Shown here: positions 18,829 through 26,611 of the stretch, one piece after another
Numbering within the stretch: the first letter of the stretch is position 1
Layout: each line of letters opens with the position of its first letter
Assembly (NCBI RefSeq): GCF_028743715.1
Contig: NZ_CP117996.1
Coordinates: 2,914,001 to 2,978,000 of the forward strand
DNA from: Microbacterium sp. Clip185
Lineage (GTDB): Bacteria > Actinomycetota > Actinomycetes > Actinomycetales > Microbacteriaceae
Direction of reading: 5' to 3'
DNA: 64,000 nucleotides
Made by a program: the position numbers and the translations under genes
The notes under the pieces: model-generated
What the model saw: the letters and a program-made list of their open reading frames with translations, nothing else
Database searches by the model: none
What the model was told of the DNA's origin: nothing

Positions 18829-19323
18829 ATGAGCAGCACCCCCGCCTTCGACCCGTCCGATTTCCTGATCGTTCCCGCCAAGACGTTCGAGCAGCTCGAG
18901 GTCGGCGACATCTTCCGCGCCCCCAGTCGCACCCTCACCGACGCCCACGCCTCGGCGTTCCAGGCGGTATCGGCCGACAACCACCCGATCCACTACAACG
19001 AGGAGTATGCGAGAGCGCACGGACACAGTGCCCCGGTGGTGCATGGCCTGCAGGTCCTGGCCTTCACCGCGCCCGGCGCGACGCTCTTCCCGCACTACAT
19101 CGGCGACATCTTCATCGCGTTCACGAGTGTGAGCGCGCGCTTCCTGGGAGAGGTCCACGCGGGCGACACGCTCTATCCGAAGCTGGAGATCACGGATCTG
19201 TCCGAGGTCGACGGCGCGGGTCAGGTCACGACGCGAGCCACCATCCACAACCAGCGCGGCGAGCTCGTGCTCGACGGAGCGCACACGTACCTGCTCACCC
19301 TCACCCCGACGGCCGGTTCATGA
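18829..19323 (+). CDS. MaoC-like hotdog dehydratase
   Basis: Single-hotdog protein of 164 residues of the MaoC/(R)-hydratase group, which hydrate or dehydrate enoyl thioesters. The hydratase signature is clear: AVSADNHPIHYNEEYARAHG holds the catalytic Asp and His, followed by VVHGLQVLAFTAPGATLF. The normal substrate would be an acyl-CoA or acyl-ACP intermediate, but the exact pathway is not shown. Its stop overlaps the start of the lipocalin-like gene by 4 bp (ATGA), so the two are coupled. It follows the ECF sigma gene by 127 bp on the same strand. Confidence 0.85.
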   Translation: MSSTPAFDPSDFLIVPAKTFEQLEVGDIFRAPSRTLTDAHASAFQAVSADNHPIHYNEEYARAHGHSAPVVHGLQVLAFTAPGATLFPHYIGDIFIAFTSVSARFLGEVHAGDTLYPKLEITDLSEVDGAGQVTTRATIHNQRGELVLDGAHTYLLTLTPTAGS

Positions 19324-19817
19324 GCCTGCGCCGCGCGGAGATCATCGGCGCGTGGTCGCTCGTCAGCGTCGTCTCCGTCTACGAGGACGGACAGCGCGTC
19401 GACGAGCTGGGGCCGAGGCCCGCGGGCTACCTTTGCTACACCCCCGAGGGCTTCGTGTCGGCGACCCTCGGCGACAGCACCCGGCCCACCTCGCGCGCCG
19501 GCGACCCGCACAGCGCGACCGCGGACGAGTACGCGGCGATGACCAGGAAGTTCATCGCCTACGCGGGCCACTACAGCCTCGATGAAGCCACGAGCACCGT
19601 CGTGCATCGAATGGAGGTCTCGCTGTTCACGAACTGGACCGGGCAGGGGCAGGAACGTCACCTCGCCGTGGACGGAGACACGTTGACGATCACTGCGTCA
19701 CCCCGCGTGGCCGCCGACGGTCGTTCGTTCCACAGCGAGCTGGTGTGGCGGCGGGATGGCGGCGCCACGAGCCCCGAGGGTGTTCCGGCTGCGACGAAGC
19801 TCACCGGCGGCGGGTGA
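19320..19817 (+). CDS. Lipocalin-like domain protein
   Basis: Small soluble protein of 165 residues with the Lipocalin_5 type pattern: IIGAWSLVSVVSVYEDGQRV at the N-terminus, then YLCYTPEGFVSATL, FIAYAGHYSLDE and GDTLTITASP. Members probably form a beta-barrel that binds a small hydrophobic ligand; several sit with oxidoreductases or polyketide-type genes. It is translationally coupled to the upstream MaoC gene. Its 3' end abuts a decayed region. No enzymatic activity is inferred. Confidence 0.8.
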   Translation: MSLRRAEIIGAWSLVSVVSVYEDGQRVDELGPRPAGYLCYTPEGFVSATLGDSTRPTSRAGDPHSATADEYAAMTRKFIAYAGHYSLDEATSTVVHRMEVSLFTNWTGQGQERHLAVDGDTLTITASPRVAADGRSFHSELVWRRDGGATSPEGVPAATKLTGGG

Positions 19818-19821
19818 GGAG

Positions 19822-20116
19822 AGCGTGCACGGGCCGTTCGATGCCCCGTGCAGAACAACAGCACGAAGCCGATGCCGGTCGCAGACGCCGCGCCGAAAGG
19901 CGTGTTTGCCAGCAGCGATGCCGCGACATATCCCCCCAACGTCGCCGACAGCGGGAGGACGAGGCCGCGCAGGCGCCAGCCGTGGTCGCGCATGAGACAT
20001 GCCGCGGCGATTCCCGCGATGAACTCGGCCAGGCGCACGGGCGGGAAACTGTACGGCGAGATCGTGGGCACCGCCATAGCGATCACCGACGCGATCCAGG
20101 TCGCGGCGAGCGTTCG
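19822..20116 (-). pseudogene. Acyltransferase-3 family remnant
   Basis: On the minus strand the translation contains ISPYSFPPVRLAEFIAGIAA followed by hydrophobic helices (LRGLVLPLSATLGGYVAA, SATGIGFVLLFCTG). The block FPPVRLAEFIAG matches the conserved RLPEFLLG region in the second half of OafA/YrhL-type membrane O-acyltransferases. Only about 90 codons remain; the catalytic N-terminal half and the last helices are missing. It lies at the edge of a run of other broken genes. Confidence 0.55.
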
Positions 20117-20177
20117 GCATCCGCTTTACGCTGCGTTTAGGTCGGCTGTGTTCGACTTGCCGAGGAGGTGACCGCCG

Positions 20178-20712
20178 GTGCGCGTACTAACCGTCGAGGA
20201 CCATCACGAGCGCCCTGTTGGAGCTCGCGTCCGCAGAGGCTCATCTGAGCATGACGGAGGTCGATCTGCGCGAGCTCGTCGCCGGACAGATCAGCGAGCT
20301 CGAACCCGATATCCGCGAGCGTCGCCTCAAGGTGAGACTCCGCCTCGACCCGGTACTGGTCACGGGGAACCCGCAGCTGCTGCGGCAGCTGCTGTCGAAC
20401 CTGCTCCGCAACGCGGTCCTTCACAACCGCGACGGGGGGACGGTGGCCGTCTCGCTCACCGCGGCCGGGAACCCCGTGCTCGCCATCGAGAACGACGGCG
20501 AGCACATCCCGCCGGAACAGCTGCAGACACTCGCCGAACCGTTTACCCGGCTCCACGCGCGGACCGCGGCGAACGGCCATGGGCTGGGCTTGTCGATCGC
20601 GCAGCGGATCGCCGAGCTGCACACGATCGACCTCTCGCTGAGCTCTCGACCGTCGGGCGGGATTCTGCTCACGCTTCGGTTCCCGGGCGACTCGACGTCG
20701 ACCGCACTGTGA
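20178..20712 (+). pseudogene. Fused remnant: response-regulator start joined to a histidine-kinase tail
   Basis: AGGAGGTGA followed by GTG 20178 encodes VRVLTVED, the usual first residues of an OmpR-type response regulator. From about 20191-20200 another frame carries the end of a sensor kinase: SALLELASAEAHLSMTEVDL, NLLRNAVLHNRDGGTVAVSL (N box), PFTRLHA (F box) and GHGLGLSIAQRIAELH (G box), ending at 20712. So the body of the regulator and the sensor, membrane and HisKA parts of the kinase are gone, as expected from one large internal deletion in a regulator-kinase operon. TTTACG-N5-TTTAGG just upstream looks like a leftover direct-repeat operator. Confidence 0.75.
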
Positions 20713-21190
20713 GGCGAGCAAGCCGTCGCGCGACCGCATGGGCAGCGGGCATCTGCGCCGCCGCAGCCGTCGCGACGACCGCGATGGTCGCCGGCATCCC
20801 CGCTCCGAGGGCGGACTCGGCGACCGTGGTGATCGGCGCGTCGATCTCCCAGGGCTATCACGCCACCGGCGGGCACGATTGGCCGAGCCTCGTCGAACGA
20901 GCCGGCGACGCCGCAGCCCACGACTGCCAGCTGATCAACCGGAGCATCAGCGCCACGCGCGTGCTCGAGTCCTCTCCGAATCTGCCGAGCAGCCTTTGAA
21001 CGCGGCGCTTCGCTCGGGTCGGATCGCGGATGTCGATGTCATCGACTTCGACGGAGTTCTCGCCGACCCGGCGGATCCCAGCCGCATCCTTCCGGCCTTC
21101 GATTCGGGCGATCATCTGCACCCGAACGATGCGGGCCAGTTCGCCTGGCGGATCTCGTCGGCGGCGCAGCATCCTTGTGCTGATCCGCGT
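20709..21190 (+). pseudogene. SGNH/GDSL hydrolase with internal deletion and frameshift
   Basis: GTG 20709 overlaps the kinase remnant stop (GTGA) and starts RRASRRATAWAAGICAAA, a signal-like region, then VVIGASISQGYHATGGHDWP with the SGNH block I serine and INRSISATRVLESSP. The frame ends at 20999. The C-terminal block then appears in another frame: ADVDVIDFDGVLADPADPSR and FDSGDHLHPNDAGQFAW, which holds the catalytic Asp-x-x-His. The middle of the fold, including the block III GxND region, is absent. Roughly half of a normal secreted lipase/esterase is lost, so it should be inactive. Confidence 0.75.
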
Positions 21191-21234
21191 GCGGGCCCGC
21201 TCGGATCTGAGCAGAGTCTGCACGCGATGCGGGT

Positions 21235-21597
21235 TCAGTCCGCCGGTACGAGATCGAAGCGCTGCGACGACCCGTGGAGCGTCGGCACCGGCGGCTCGTG
21301 CGGCGCCGGCTCCGGCACGACGTAGAGACCCGTGGGTCCGTTCGCTGTATAGGCGAGGGCTTCGAGCCATGCCCGGTTCAGGGCGGGCTCGCGCGTGCCG
21401 AAGAACTTGAACTGCAGATTGGCGTTCGGATGCAGCCAGACGGATGTCCGCCCGCTACCGAGACTCACGTCGTCCTTCCAGGTGAGCGCGAACGATTCGT
21501 TGCGGCGCAGCTTGGTGAAGATCACCTGCTGGAGATGAGCGAGGGTGCGGTCTTCGAACTCCGCCTTCGTGTACTGGTCGTAGATCAGCTTTCCCAT
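21235..21597 (-). CDS. Small actinobacterial protein of the MGKLIY type (DUF7882-like)
   Basis: A 120-residue soluble protein starting at ATG 21597 (MGKLIYDQYTKAEFEDRTLA). Its pattern, AHLQQVIFTKLRRNESFALT then SVWLHPNANLQFKF, matches a small family common in Microbacteriaceae that is often mislabelled as ATP-dependent DNA ligase; none of the ligase motifs are present here. The last 25 residues are proline-rich. It lies just beyond the decayed region and is the first intact gene there. Function unknown. Confidence 0.7.
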   Translation of the reverse strand: MGKLIYDQYTKAEFEDRTLAHLQQVIFTKLRRNESFALTWKDDVSLGSGRTSVWLHPNANLQFKFFGTREPALNRAWLEALAYTANGPTGLYVVPEPAPHEPPVPTLHGSSQRFDLVPAD

Positions 21598-21752
21598 GAT
21601 GGACTCCGGCCTGCCCACGCGGAGTGAGCGACGATCAGCCGTTTGACGATGGTCCAGACCTGAGAAATCGACACGCTCCGAGCGGGCGGTTGACCAGCCA
21701 CGATCCTCCGGGCGCTGTCGATGCACAACCCCCTTGCGCGAAACGGGTTACG

Positions 21753-21911
21753 TCAGGAGCGAAACGGCTCCGCCACCTCCCAGTCGGACCCCACGGCGAT
21801 CAGGACATCGGCCATCGCATCCGCCCAGTTCTCCGCGTCGACCTCGACGCCGTGTCCGTAGCGCTCGCCGTCGATCGGCTCGATCAGTTGCACGGGGACG
21901 ACGAAACGCAT
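21753..21911 (-). CDS. Small hypothetical protein, 52 aa
   Basis: ATG 21911 to TGA 21753 encodes MRFVVPVQLIEPIDGERYGH and continues through VDAENWADAMADVLIAVG to WEVAEPFRS. The amphipathic and acidic make-up, use of GGATGCG-type codons and position in a gap between two minus-strand genes suggest a real small protein rather than noise. It has no membrane segment or recognised motif. Confidence 0.5.
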   Translation of the reverse strand: MRFVVPVQLIEPIDGERYGHGVEVDAENWADAMADVLIAVGSDWEVAEPFRS

Positions 21912-21979
21912 CCACCGTTTCTACGCGGGGGCGCCGTGGCTCTCGCAGCACCTTGACGCTGAGAGAGAGAGCGCGTATG

Positions 21980-22873
21980 TCAACCGGGAAGCACCCCGCG
22001 CGTCCTGCGCATCACCAGGGCGACCAGGACCGCATCCACGACAAGCCACGCCGCCCACGAAAGCGCCATGTATGACCAGTAGCCCGCCGCGCTCGTCTCT
22101 GACAACGGTGCCATGAAGTTGTACTGCACCATCTGGAAGAGGTTGTTGAAGAGCGCGTGCGCGAACACGGCGGGCCATACGCTCCCCGAGAGATAACGCA
22201 GCGCACTCACCAGAACGGCGGCGAGGAGCAGATCGACCGTCTTCGATACGACGTCCCGCCCGTCGAGCTCGCCGGCGTAGGCATACGCGAGTGTGAGCGG
22301 AAGATGCCAGAGCGCCCACAGAGCCGCGATCAGAGCCGTGGTGACGGCGAAGCCCTTGGGGGCGAGCAAGGTGGTGAGGTATCCGCGCCAGGCCAGCTCC
22401 TCACCGGCAACGGGGATCATGAAGACCAGCGAGACGGGCAGCGTCAACAGGATGGCGAGAGCGGCACCATCCGCCCACCGCAGCTCGATGAAGCCCGCGG
22501 CGCCGGCGACCAGAACCGGCACGACGCCGACCGCGACCAGCGCAGCGAGCGCGAGCAGGGATGTGCGAGCGATGGCGCGTCCTCTCCCGCGTAGACCCAC
22601 CGCCGTGGCGGATGCCAGGGTCCACGAGGCTCCGGCCGGAGCGGTCGCCGACCGACGGCGTCTGCGGTAGATGCCGTGCAGGAGCAGGACCGCCGCGAAG
22701 GGTACCCACTGCAACAGCGGTGTTGACCAGGTGAGGTACGCCGGGTCTGCGCCGGCGAACACGGGCAGCGTCGCAGCCACCACCGCGCCCATCACGAGGG
22801 CGGCGAAAGCGACGACGAAAGGGGCGGTCGGCGGGCGGCGGGCGCCGGCGGATGCGGGAGGTCGAGGGGTCAC
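21980..22873 (-). CDS. CPBP-family intramembrane metalloprotease
   Basis: Polytopic membrane protein of 297 residues of the CAAX protease/bacteriocin-processing (Abi) family. The three family motifs are present: GEELAWRGYL (EExxxR, near residue 158), ALWALWHLPL (FxxxH position) and AHALFNNLF (HxxxN). About eight hydrophobic segments flank them. Bacterial members process peptides or confer self-immunity to bacteriocins, but no bacteriocin gene lies nearby, so its substrate is open. It stands alone between a small unknown gene and a divergent hydrolase. Confidence 0.88.
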   Translation of the reverse strand: MTPRPPASAGARRPPTAPFVVAFAALVMGAVVAATLPVFAGADPAYLTWSTPLLQWVPFAAVLLLHGIYRRRRRSATAPAGASWTLASATAVGLRGRGRAIARTSLLALAALVAVGVVPVLVAGAAGFIELRWADGAALAILLTLPVSLVFMIPVAGEELAWRGYLTTLLAPKGFAVTTALIAALWALWHLPLTLAYAYAGELDGRDVVSKTVDLLLAAVLVSALRYLSGSVWPAVFAHALFNNLFQMVQYNFMAPLSETSAAGYWSYMALSWAAWLVVDAVLVALVMRRTRGVLPG

Positions 22874-23038
22874 GCGTCGACGCTAGGAGAGGCACGCTCG
22901 CGCCGGACAGCGGGGAACCCGCAGCAACCGGCGCGGAAATCCCGAAAGATCCGAGACCCGGGCCGCACGGCGCGGTAACATCCGGGCACCGCCTCCGGCG
23001 GATTCTTCCGGTCCCTGCTTCGAAGGCGGAACATCCCG

Positions 23039-23806
23039 ATGGATCAACCGACGGTCGTGCTGCTCCACGGCTGGCCGGGCCTCCCCTCGGACTACGACGA
23101 TGTCGTCACGCGACTGCCGCACGCGCGTTGCGTCGTTCCGGCGCTCGCAGGCTTCGGGGCGGCTTTCGACGGCCCTCTTCTGCTCGGCGAAGCCTCGGCC
23201 GATAGACATGGGGCGCGCCTGCTGTCGACCATCCCGACATCCTCTCCGCTTGTCGTCGTGGGGTACGACATCGGCAGCCGCATCGCGCAGGCGATGCTCC
23301 GCATCGCTCCCGATCGGTTCGCTGGGGCCGTGCTGACTCCCGGCTATCCCGGGATCGGCGCACGCGCGGGTGCGCCCGAGCTCGCGGATCGGTTCTGGTA
23401 CCAGCACTTCCATCGTTCCGGGCTGGCTTCCCGCCTGATCGACGGCAGCTCGGATGCGGTGCGCACCTATCTCGAGGGCATTGTCGAATCGTGGGCGCCG
23501 GGCGCGGACCTCGTCCACGGGGAGAGGTTCGACCGCGTCGTACGGGCCTACTCGCGCCCGGGCGCCTTCGAGGCGAGTCTCGCCTGGTACCGGGACAATG
23601 TGGGGTACACGGGCACAGGCGTCATCCACACGGCGACGACGATGCTGTGGCCGGAGCGTGATCCGCTCTTTCCCCCGCGGTGGGCGGATGAACTGTCCAG
23701 CTGGTTCACCGACGTCGCACTGCGCCCCGTGGACACCGGCCACTTCGTACCCCTCGAGGACCCGGTATCCGTCGCCGAGGCCGTCTCACGCCATCTCGAC
23801 CACTGA
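23039..23806 (+). CDS. Alpha/beta hydrolase, epoxide-hydrolase-like
   Basis: Cytosolic alpha/beta-fold hydrolase of 255 residues. HGWPGLPSDY supplies the oxyanion HGxP motif; VVVGYDIGSRIAQAM places an Asp rather than Ser at the nucleophile elbow, as in epoxide hydrolases and haloalkane dehalogenases; VDTGHFVPLEDP supplies the catalytic His. The cap region is short. It is monocistronic, facing the VOC gene. Substrate cannot be inferred; the two ring-opening tyrosines of epoxide hydrolases were not confirmed by eye. Confidence 0.82.
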   Translation: MDQPTVVLLHGWPGLPSDYDDVVTRLPHARCVVPALAGFGAAFDGPLLLGEASADRHGARLLSTIPTSSPLVVVGYDIGSRIAQAMLRIAPDRFAGAVLTPGYPGIGARAGAPELADRFWYQHFHRSGLASRLIDGSSDAVRTYLEGIVESWAPGADLVHGERFDRVVRAYSRPGAFEASLAWYRDNVGYTGTGVIHTATTMLWPERDPLFPPRWADELSSWFTDVALRPVDTGHFVPLEDPVSVAEAVSRHLDH

Positions 23807-23845
23807 CAAGAGCGCCGCGAACTTCTGCGCCAGGCGAGAACGACC

Positions 23846-24244
23846 CTACGTCGTCGTTTCGGTCTTCATCCAGAACGGCGAGTAGTGGTAGCCGTCCGGG
23901 TCGTCGAACTGTCGTTGGTACATGAACGGGTAATCGTCGACGTCGCCGATCCGACCTCCCGCGGCGCGAGCCCGTTCGACGAGGTCGTCCACCGCCTCGC
24001 GGCTGTCGAGGTCGAACGACACCGTGATCTTCGAGGGGGTCTCGGGGCCTCCGATGAGATCCTCGGTTCCGCCGACGCTGGCGTACATCTCCCGGCTGCC
24101 GAGCATGACGTACTGGTCGGGCGCGATGGCGAAGCACGACACGTCGTCGTTCGACATCTCCGCGTTCCGGCTCCACCCGAGGGCTGTGTAGAACGCGGTC
24201 GCACGCTGGACGTCGGCAACCGGGCAGGTCAGGAAGAGGCTCAT
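23846..24244 (-). CDS. VOC/glyoxalase-fold protein
   Basis: A 132-residue single VOC unit pair (MSLFLTCPVADVQRATAFYT to FDDPDGYHYSPFWM). This fold includes glyoxalase I, fosfomycin-resistance and extradiol dioxygenase proteins. The closing DPDGYHYSPFW motif is typical of uncharacterised glyoxalase-like proteins; a full metal-binding set is not evident. ATG 24244 is chosen over GTG 24253; neither has a clear ribosome site. Converges with the hydrolase gene. Role unknown. Confidence 0.8.
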   Translation of the reverse strand: MSLFLTCPVADVQRATAFYTALGWSRNAEMSNDDVSCFAIAPDQYVMLGSREMYASVGGTEDLIGGPETPSKITVSFDLDSREAVDDLVERARAAGGRIGDVDDYPFMYQRQFDDPDGYHYSPFWMKTETTT

Positions 24245-24301
24245 GAAGGACACCGTGGCAACATCGGCGTGAGCGCGTCAAGAGTCAGTCCGCGGCGGAG
24301 C

Positions 24302-25459
24302 TCACTCGACTCGGAACGGACCGCCGGCGCTGAAGGCGTAGTCCGCGAATCGCGCCCCCATCCGTTCGTATGCCGCGGCGTTCGGATGCAGCCCGTCATC
24401 CAGGTCACCGATCTCGCTCTCCGGGAGGAGCGTGCGGCCGTCGAGCGCGAAGAGCTGCGGATCATCGGAGCGCGCATTCAGGACGCGACTCCAGATGTCA
24501 CGAACCACCTCGAGGCTCATCGCTCCGCGCTCCAGCTCACGCGGATCTCCCGCACTGATGGCCTGCCCGGTCGTCGCATCGAGAACCGTCGGCCCTGGAG
24601 CAGCTTCCAACGACGGGCACGGAATGGGACCGATGACCACGAGCGGCGTCGTGGGATGCCCTTCGCGGATGGTGTCGAGCACCCCGTGCAGCACCGTCTC
24701 GAACATCCGACGTCGCATGAGATCGCCGTTGACCACATTGATGCCGATCTCGACGCTGATGACGTCTGCCGCCAGGTCGCGAATGGTGCGCGCGACGAAC
24801 GGATCACCGACGGCGTTGCCGCTGAAGCCGAGGCTGCGCACACTGGCACCGCCCGCACGCGCCGCCACAGCCGGCCAGGTGCGAGTCGGCGCGGATGCCT
24901 CACCGCACTGGCTGATCGACGAGCCATGGTGGACCCAGATCGGCCGGGCATCGCGCGGTGGTGCGAAGGGAGCGTCTGCGCGCAGCCCCACGAGCTCGAC
25001 CGCGGCCGTGTGCGGCAGCCAGAGCTCGACCGCGTGGTCCTCGATGCGACAGACCGGCAGCGCGAACCGCACGGTCACGACCGATCCCTGCTGTGTGCAG
25101 GTTCCGTCCGCGGCGATGAGCTCGTGGCGCTCGGCCGGGACCTCCGCCGCCTCGCACCGTTCCCCGTCGACGACCAGTTCGACGAGCGCGGGAGGCGCCC
25201 AGACCCCGCCCGTGTCGATGCCCACCACCATCAGATCGAGCTCCACCACCGCGGCGCGGGTGGTGAGAGCCACTCGCACGCCCGAGGTCATCCCCACGAC
25301 GAAATCGAAGCCGGGATCGGGAATCTGACGACGCGTCCACGCGGGCAGCCGCCGCGGCCGCACGCCGTAGCGGCCGGATACGAAGTCGAAGGCACCGACG
25401 ACCTCCACCGATTCCGAGGGGAAGACGGTGGCGTGGGCGAGCACGCTCACCGCCCTCAC
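24302..25459 (-). CDS. SGNH/GDSL hydrolase, probable carbohydrate esterase
   Basis: A 385-residue protein without signal peptide. An N-terminal beta-rich domain (about 1-165) is followed by an SGNH domain: HGSSISQCGEAS holds the block I serine, LGFSGNAVGD block II, GINVVNGDL the block III Asn, and DLDDGLHPNAAAYERM the catalytic Asp/His. This two-domain layout is common in esterases that deacylate sugars. GTG 25459 overlaps the LacI stop by 4 bp, so regulator and esterase form one operon. In the context of GH92, GH2 and GH78 genes it probably removes acyl groups from the target glycan; that role is inferred. Confidence 0.82.
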   Translation of the reverse strand: MRAVSVLAHATVFPSESVEVVGAFDFVSGRYGVRPRRLPAWTRRQIPDPGFDFVVGMTSGVRVALTTRAAVVELDLMVVGIDTGGVWAPPALVELVVDGERCEAAEVPAERHELIAADGTCTQQGSVVTVRFALPVCRIEDHAVELWLPHTAAVELVGLRADAPFAPPRDARPIWVHHGSSISQCGEASAPTRTWPAVAARAGGASVRSLGFSGNAVGDPFVARTIRDLAADVISVEIGINVVNGDLMRRRMFETVLHGVLDTIREGHPTTPLVVIGPIPCPSLEAAPGPTVLDATTGQAISAGDPRELERGAMSLEVVRDIWSRVLNARSDDPQLFALDGRTLLPESEIGDLDDGLHPNAAAYERMGARFADYAFSAGGPFRVE

Positions 25460-26535
25460 CTCTGCGATGCACCGCGCACCGGAGGCGCGGTGACCGTGCG
25501 AAGAAGAGTCTCCACGAGGGCGAGACGGCCATCCTCACCGCCGCGCGTGGTGGCACCGGGCGCATACGCAGGGGATACGGGCGCGTCGTCACCCTCATCG
25601 CCGTCGAGCGCCGCGATGAGATACGCGGCCGCGCGTTCCCCGACGCTCGTGAGACGCGGATCGATCGAGGCGAGATACGGGTCAGCATCCTCGCCGTATC
25701 CAGCGATGTTGTCGTATCCGACGATGGCGACATCCTCCGGCACGCGAACGCCGGCGGCCTCCAGACCGGCGGCGAGACCGATCGCGATCGCATCGCTGCC
25801 GGCGAAGACGGCGTCGGTCATCGGCGCGTCGGCGAGCAGGATCTCGGCGGCGCGGTGGCCCCAGTCCCGACTGAACGCGCCGTACAGGATCGCCGCGGGC
25901 TCCGAGCCTGCCTCCTCCAACGCGGCGGAGAAGCCTGCCGCGCGTTCACGAACCGAGGGCAGGTCCGCCGCGGCGGTGACGTGGGCGATGGCCGTGCGTC
26001 CCTGCTCCAGGAGCATGCGCGCCGCGAGCGCACCCCCCGCCCGCTCGTCCGGATGGATGCCCACCGCGTGACCCGAATCGTGCGGTCCGAACGCGTGCAC
26101 GACGGGAACCGATGCGGTCGCAGCGATGTCGGCGATCGCGACGTCGGGCCCCTCACCGATCACGATGATCCCGTCGACCTGACGGTCGAGCATGTGCCGA
26201 ACGTGATCATGGCGCAGCGCTTCGTCATGGCGCGCGTCGTAGAGGATGCTGGCGAGATCGTGCGCGCTCAGCTCCCTGTTGATGCCGATCAACACGGGCA
26301 TGCAGAATGCGCCCGCGGCGTTCTCGGCCAGCACGCCGATCGTGCGACTGCGGCCGAGGGCGACGCTTCGAGCGAGCGCGTTCGGCCGGTAGTCCAGGCT
26401 CTGCGCGGCATCGAGCACACGCTGGCGGGTGGCCTCCGCCACCCGCCCCGTCCCATTCATCACCTGCGAGGCGGTGGGCACGGAGACTCCCGCGACTCGG
26501 GCGACATCGGCTAAGCGCGCGGATCTCTGCGGCAT
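25456..26535 (-). CDS. LacI-family regulator of the glycan locus
   Basis: Transcriptional repressor of 359 residues. The N-terminal HTH ARLADVARVAGVSVPTASQV and hinge YRPNALARSV are canonical, followed by a periplasmic-binding-like sensor domain (SRTIGVLAENAAGAFCMPVL to VPEDVAIVGYDNIAGYGEDA). ATG 26535 is preferred over GTG 26541 because GAGGA sits 7 nt before it. A LacI-type palindrome lies upstream at 26583-26596 and a related one at 33567-33580 in the divergent GH2/importer promoter, which suggests autoregulation and control of the locus. The effector is probably a mannoside or rhamnoside, by context only. Confidence 0.9.
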   Translation of the reverse strand: MPQRSARLADVARVAGVSVPTASQVMNGTGRVAEATRQRVLDAAQSLDYRPNALARSVALGRSRTIGVLAENAAGAFCMPVLIGINRELSAHDLASILYDARHDEALRHDHVRHMLDRQVDGIIVIGEGPDVAIADIAATASVPVVHAFGPHDSGHAVGIHPDERAGGALAARMLLEQGRTAIAHVTAAADLPSVRERAAGFSAALEEAGSEPAAILYGAFSRDWGHRAAEILLADAPMTDAVFAGSDAIAIGLAAGLEAAGVRVPEDVAIVGYDNIAGYGEDADPYLASIDPRLTSVGERAAAYLIAALDGDEGDDAPVSPAYAPGATTRGGEDGRLALVETLLRTVTAPPVRGASQR

Positions 26536-26582
26536 GTGCACATCCTCTCGCGGTCACAGAACGCGTGGATCCACATCCTATG

Positions 26583-26596
26583 CCAAAGCGGTTCGG
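26583..26596. promoter_or_regulatory. LacI-type operator between regulator and serine hydrolase genes
   Basis: CCAAAGCGGTTCGG matches 11 of 14 positions of the reverse complement of the site at 33567-33580. It lies between the LacI gene (start 26535) and the divergent hydrolase gene (GTG 26612), so binding here could repress both. Confidence 0.5.
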
Positions 26597-26611
26597 CAGT
26601 AGACTCGGCGC

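Noticed and set aside
21235..21597. ATP-dependent DNA ligase
   Set aside because: Such proteins are sometimes labelled so, but no nucleotidyltransferase motif (KxDG) or other ligase motif is present in 120 residues.
21980..22873. Phage-resistance (Abi) or bacteriocin immunity system
   Set aside because: The CPBP protease stands alone, without a bacteriocin, toxin or other defence gene nearby.
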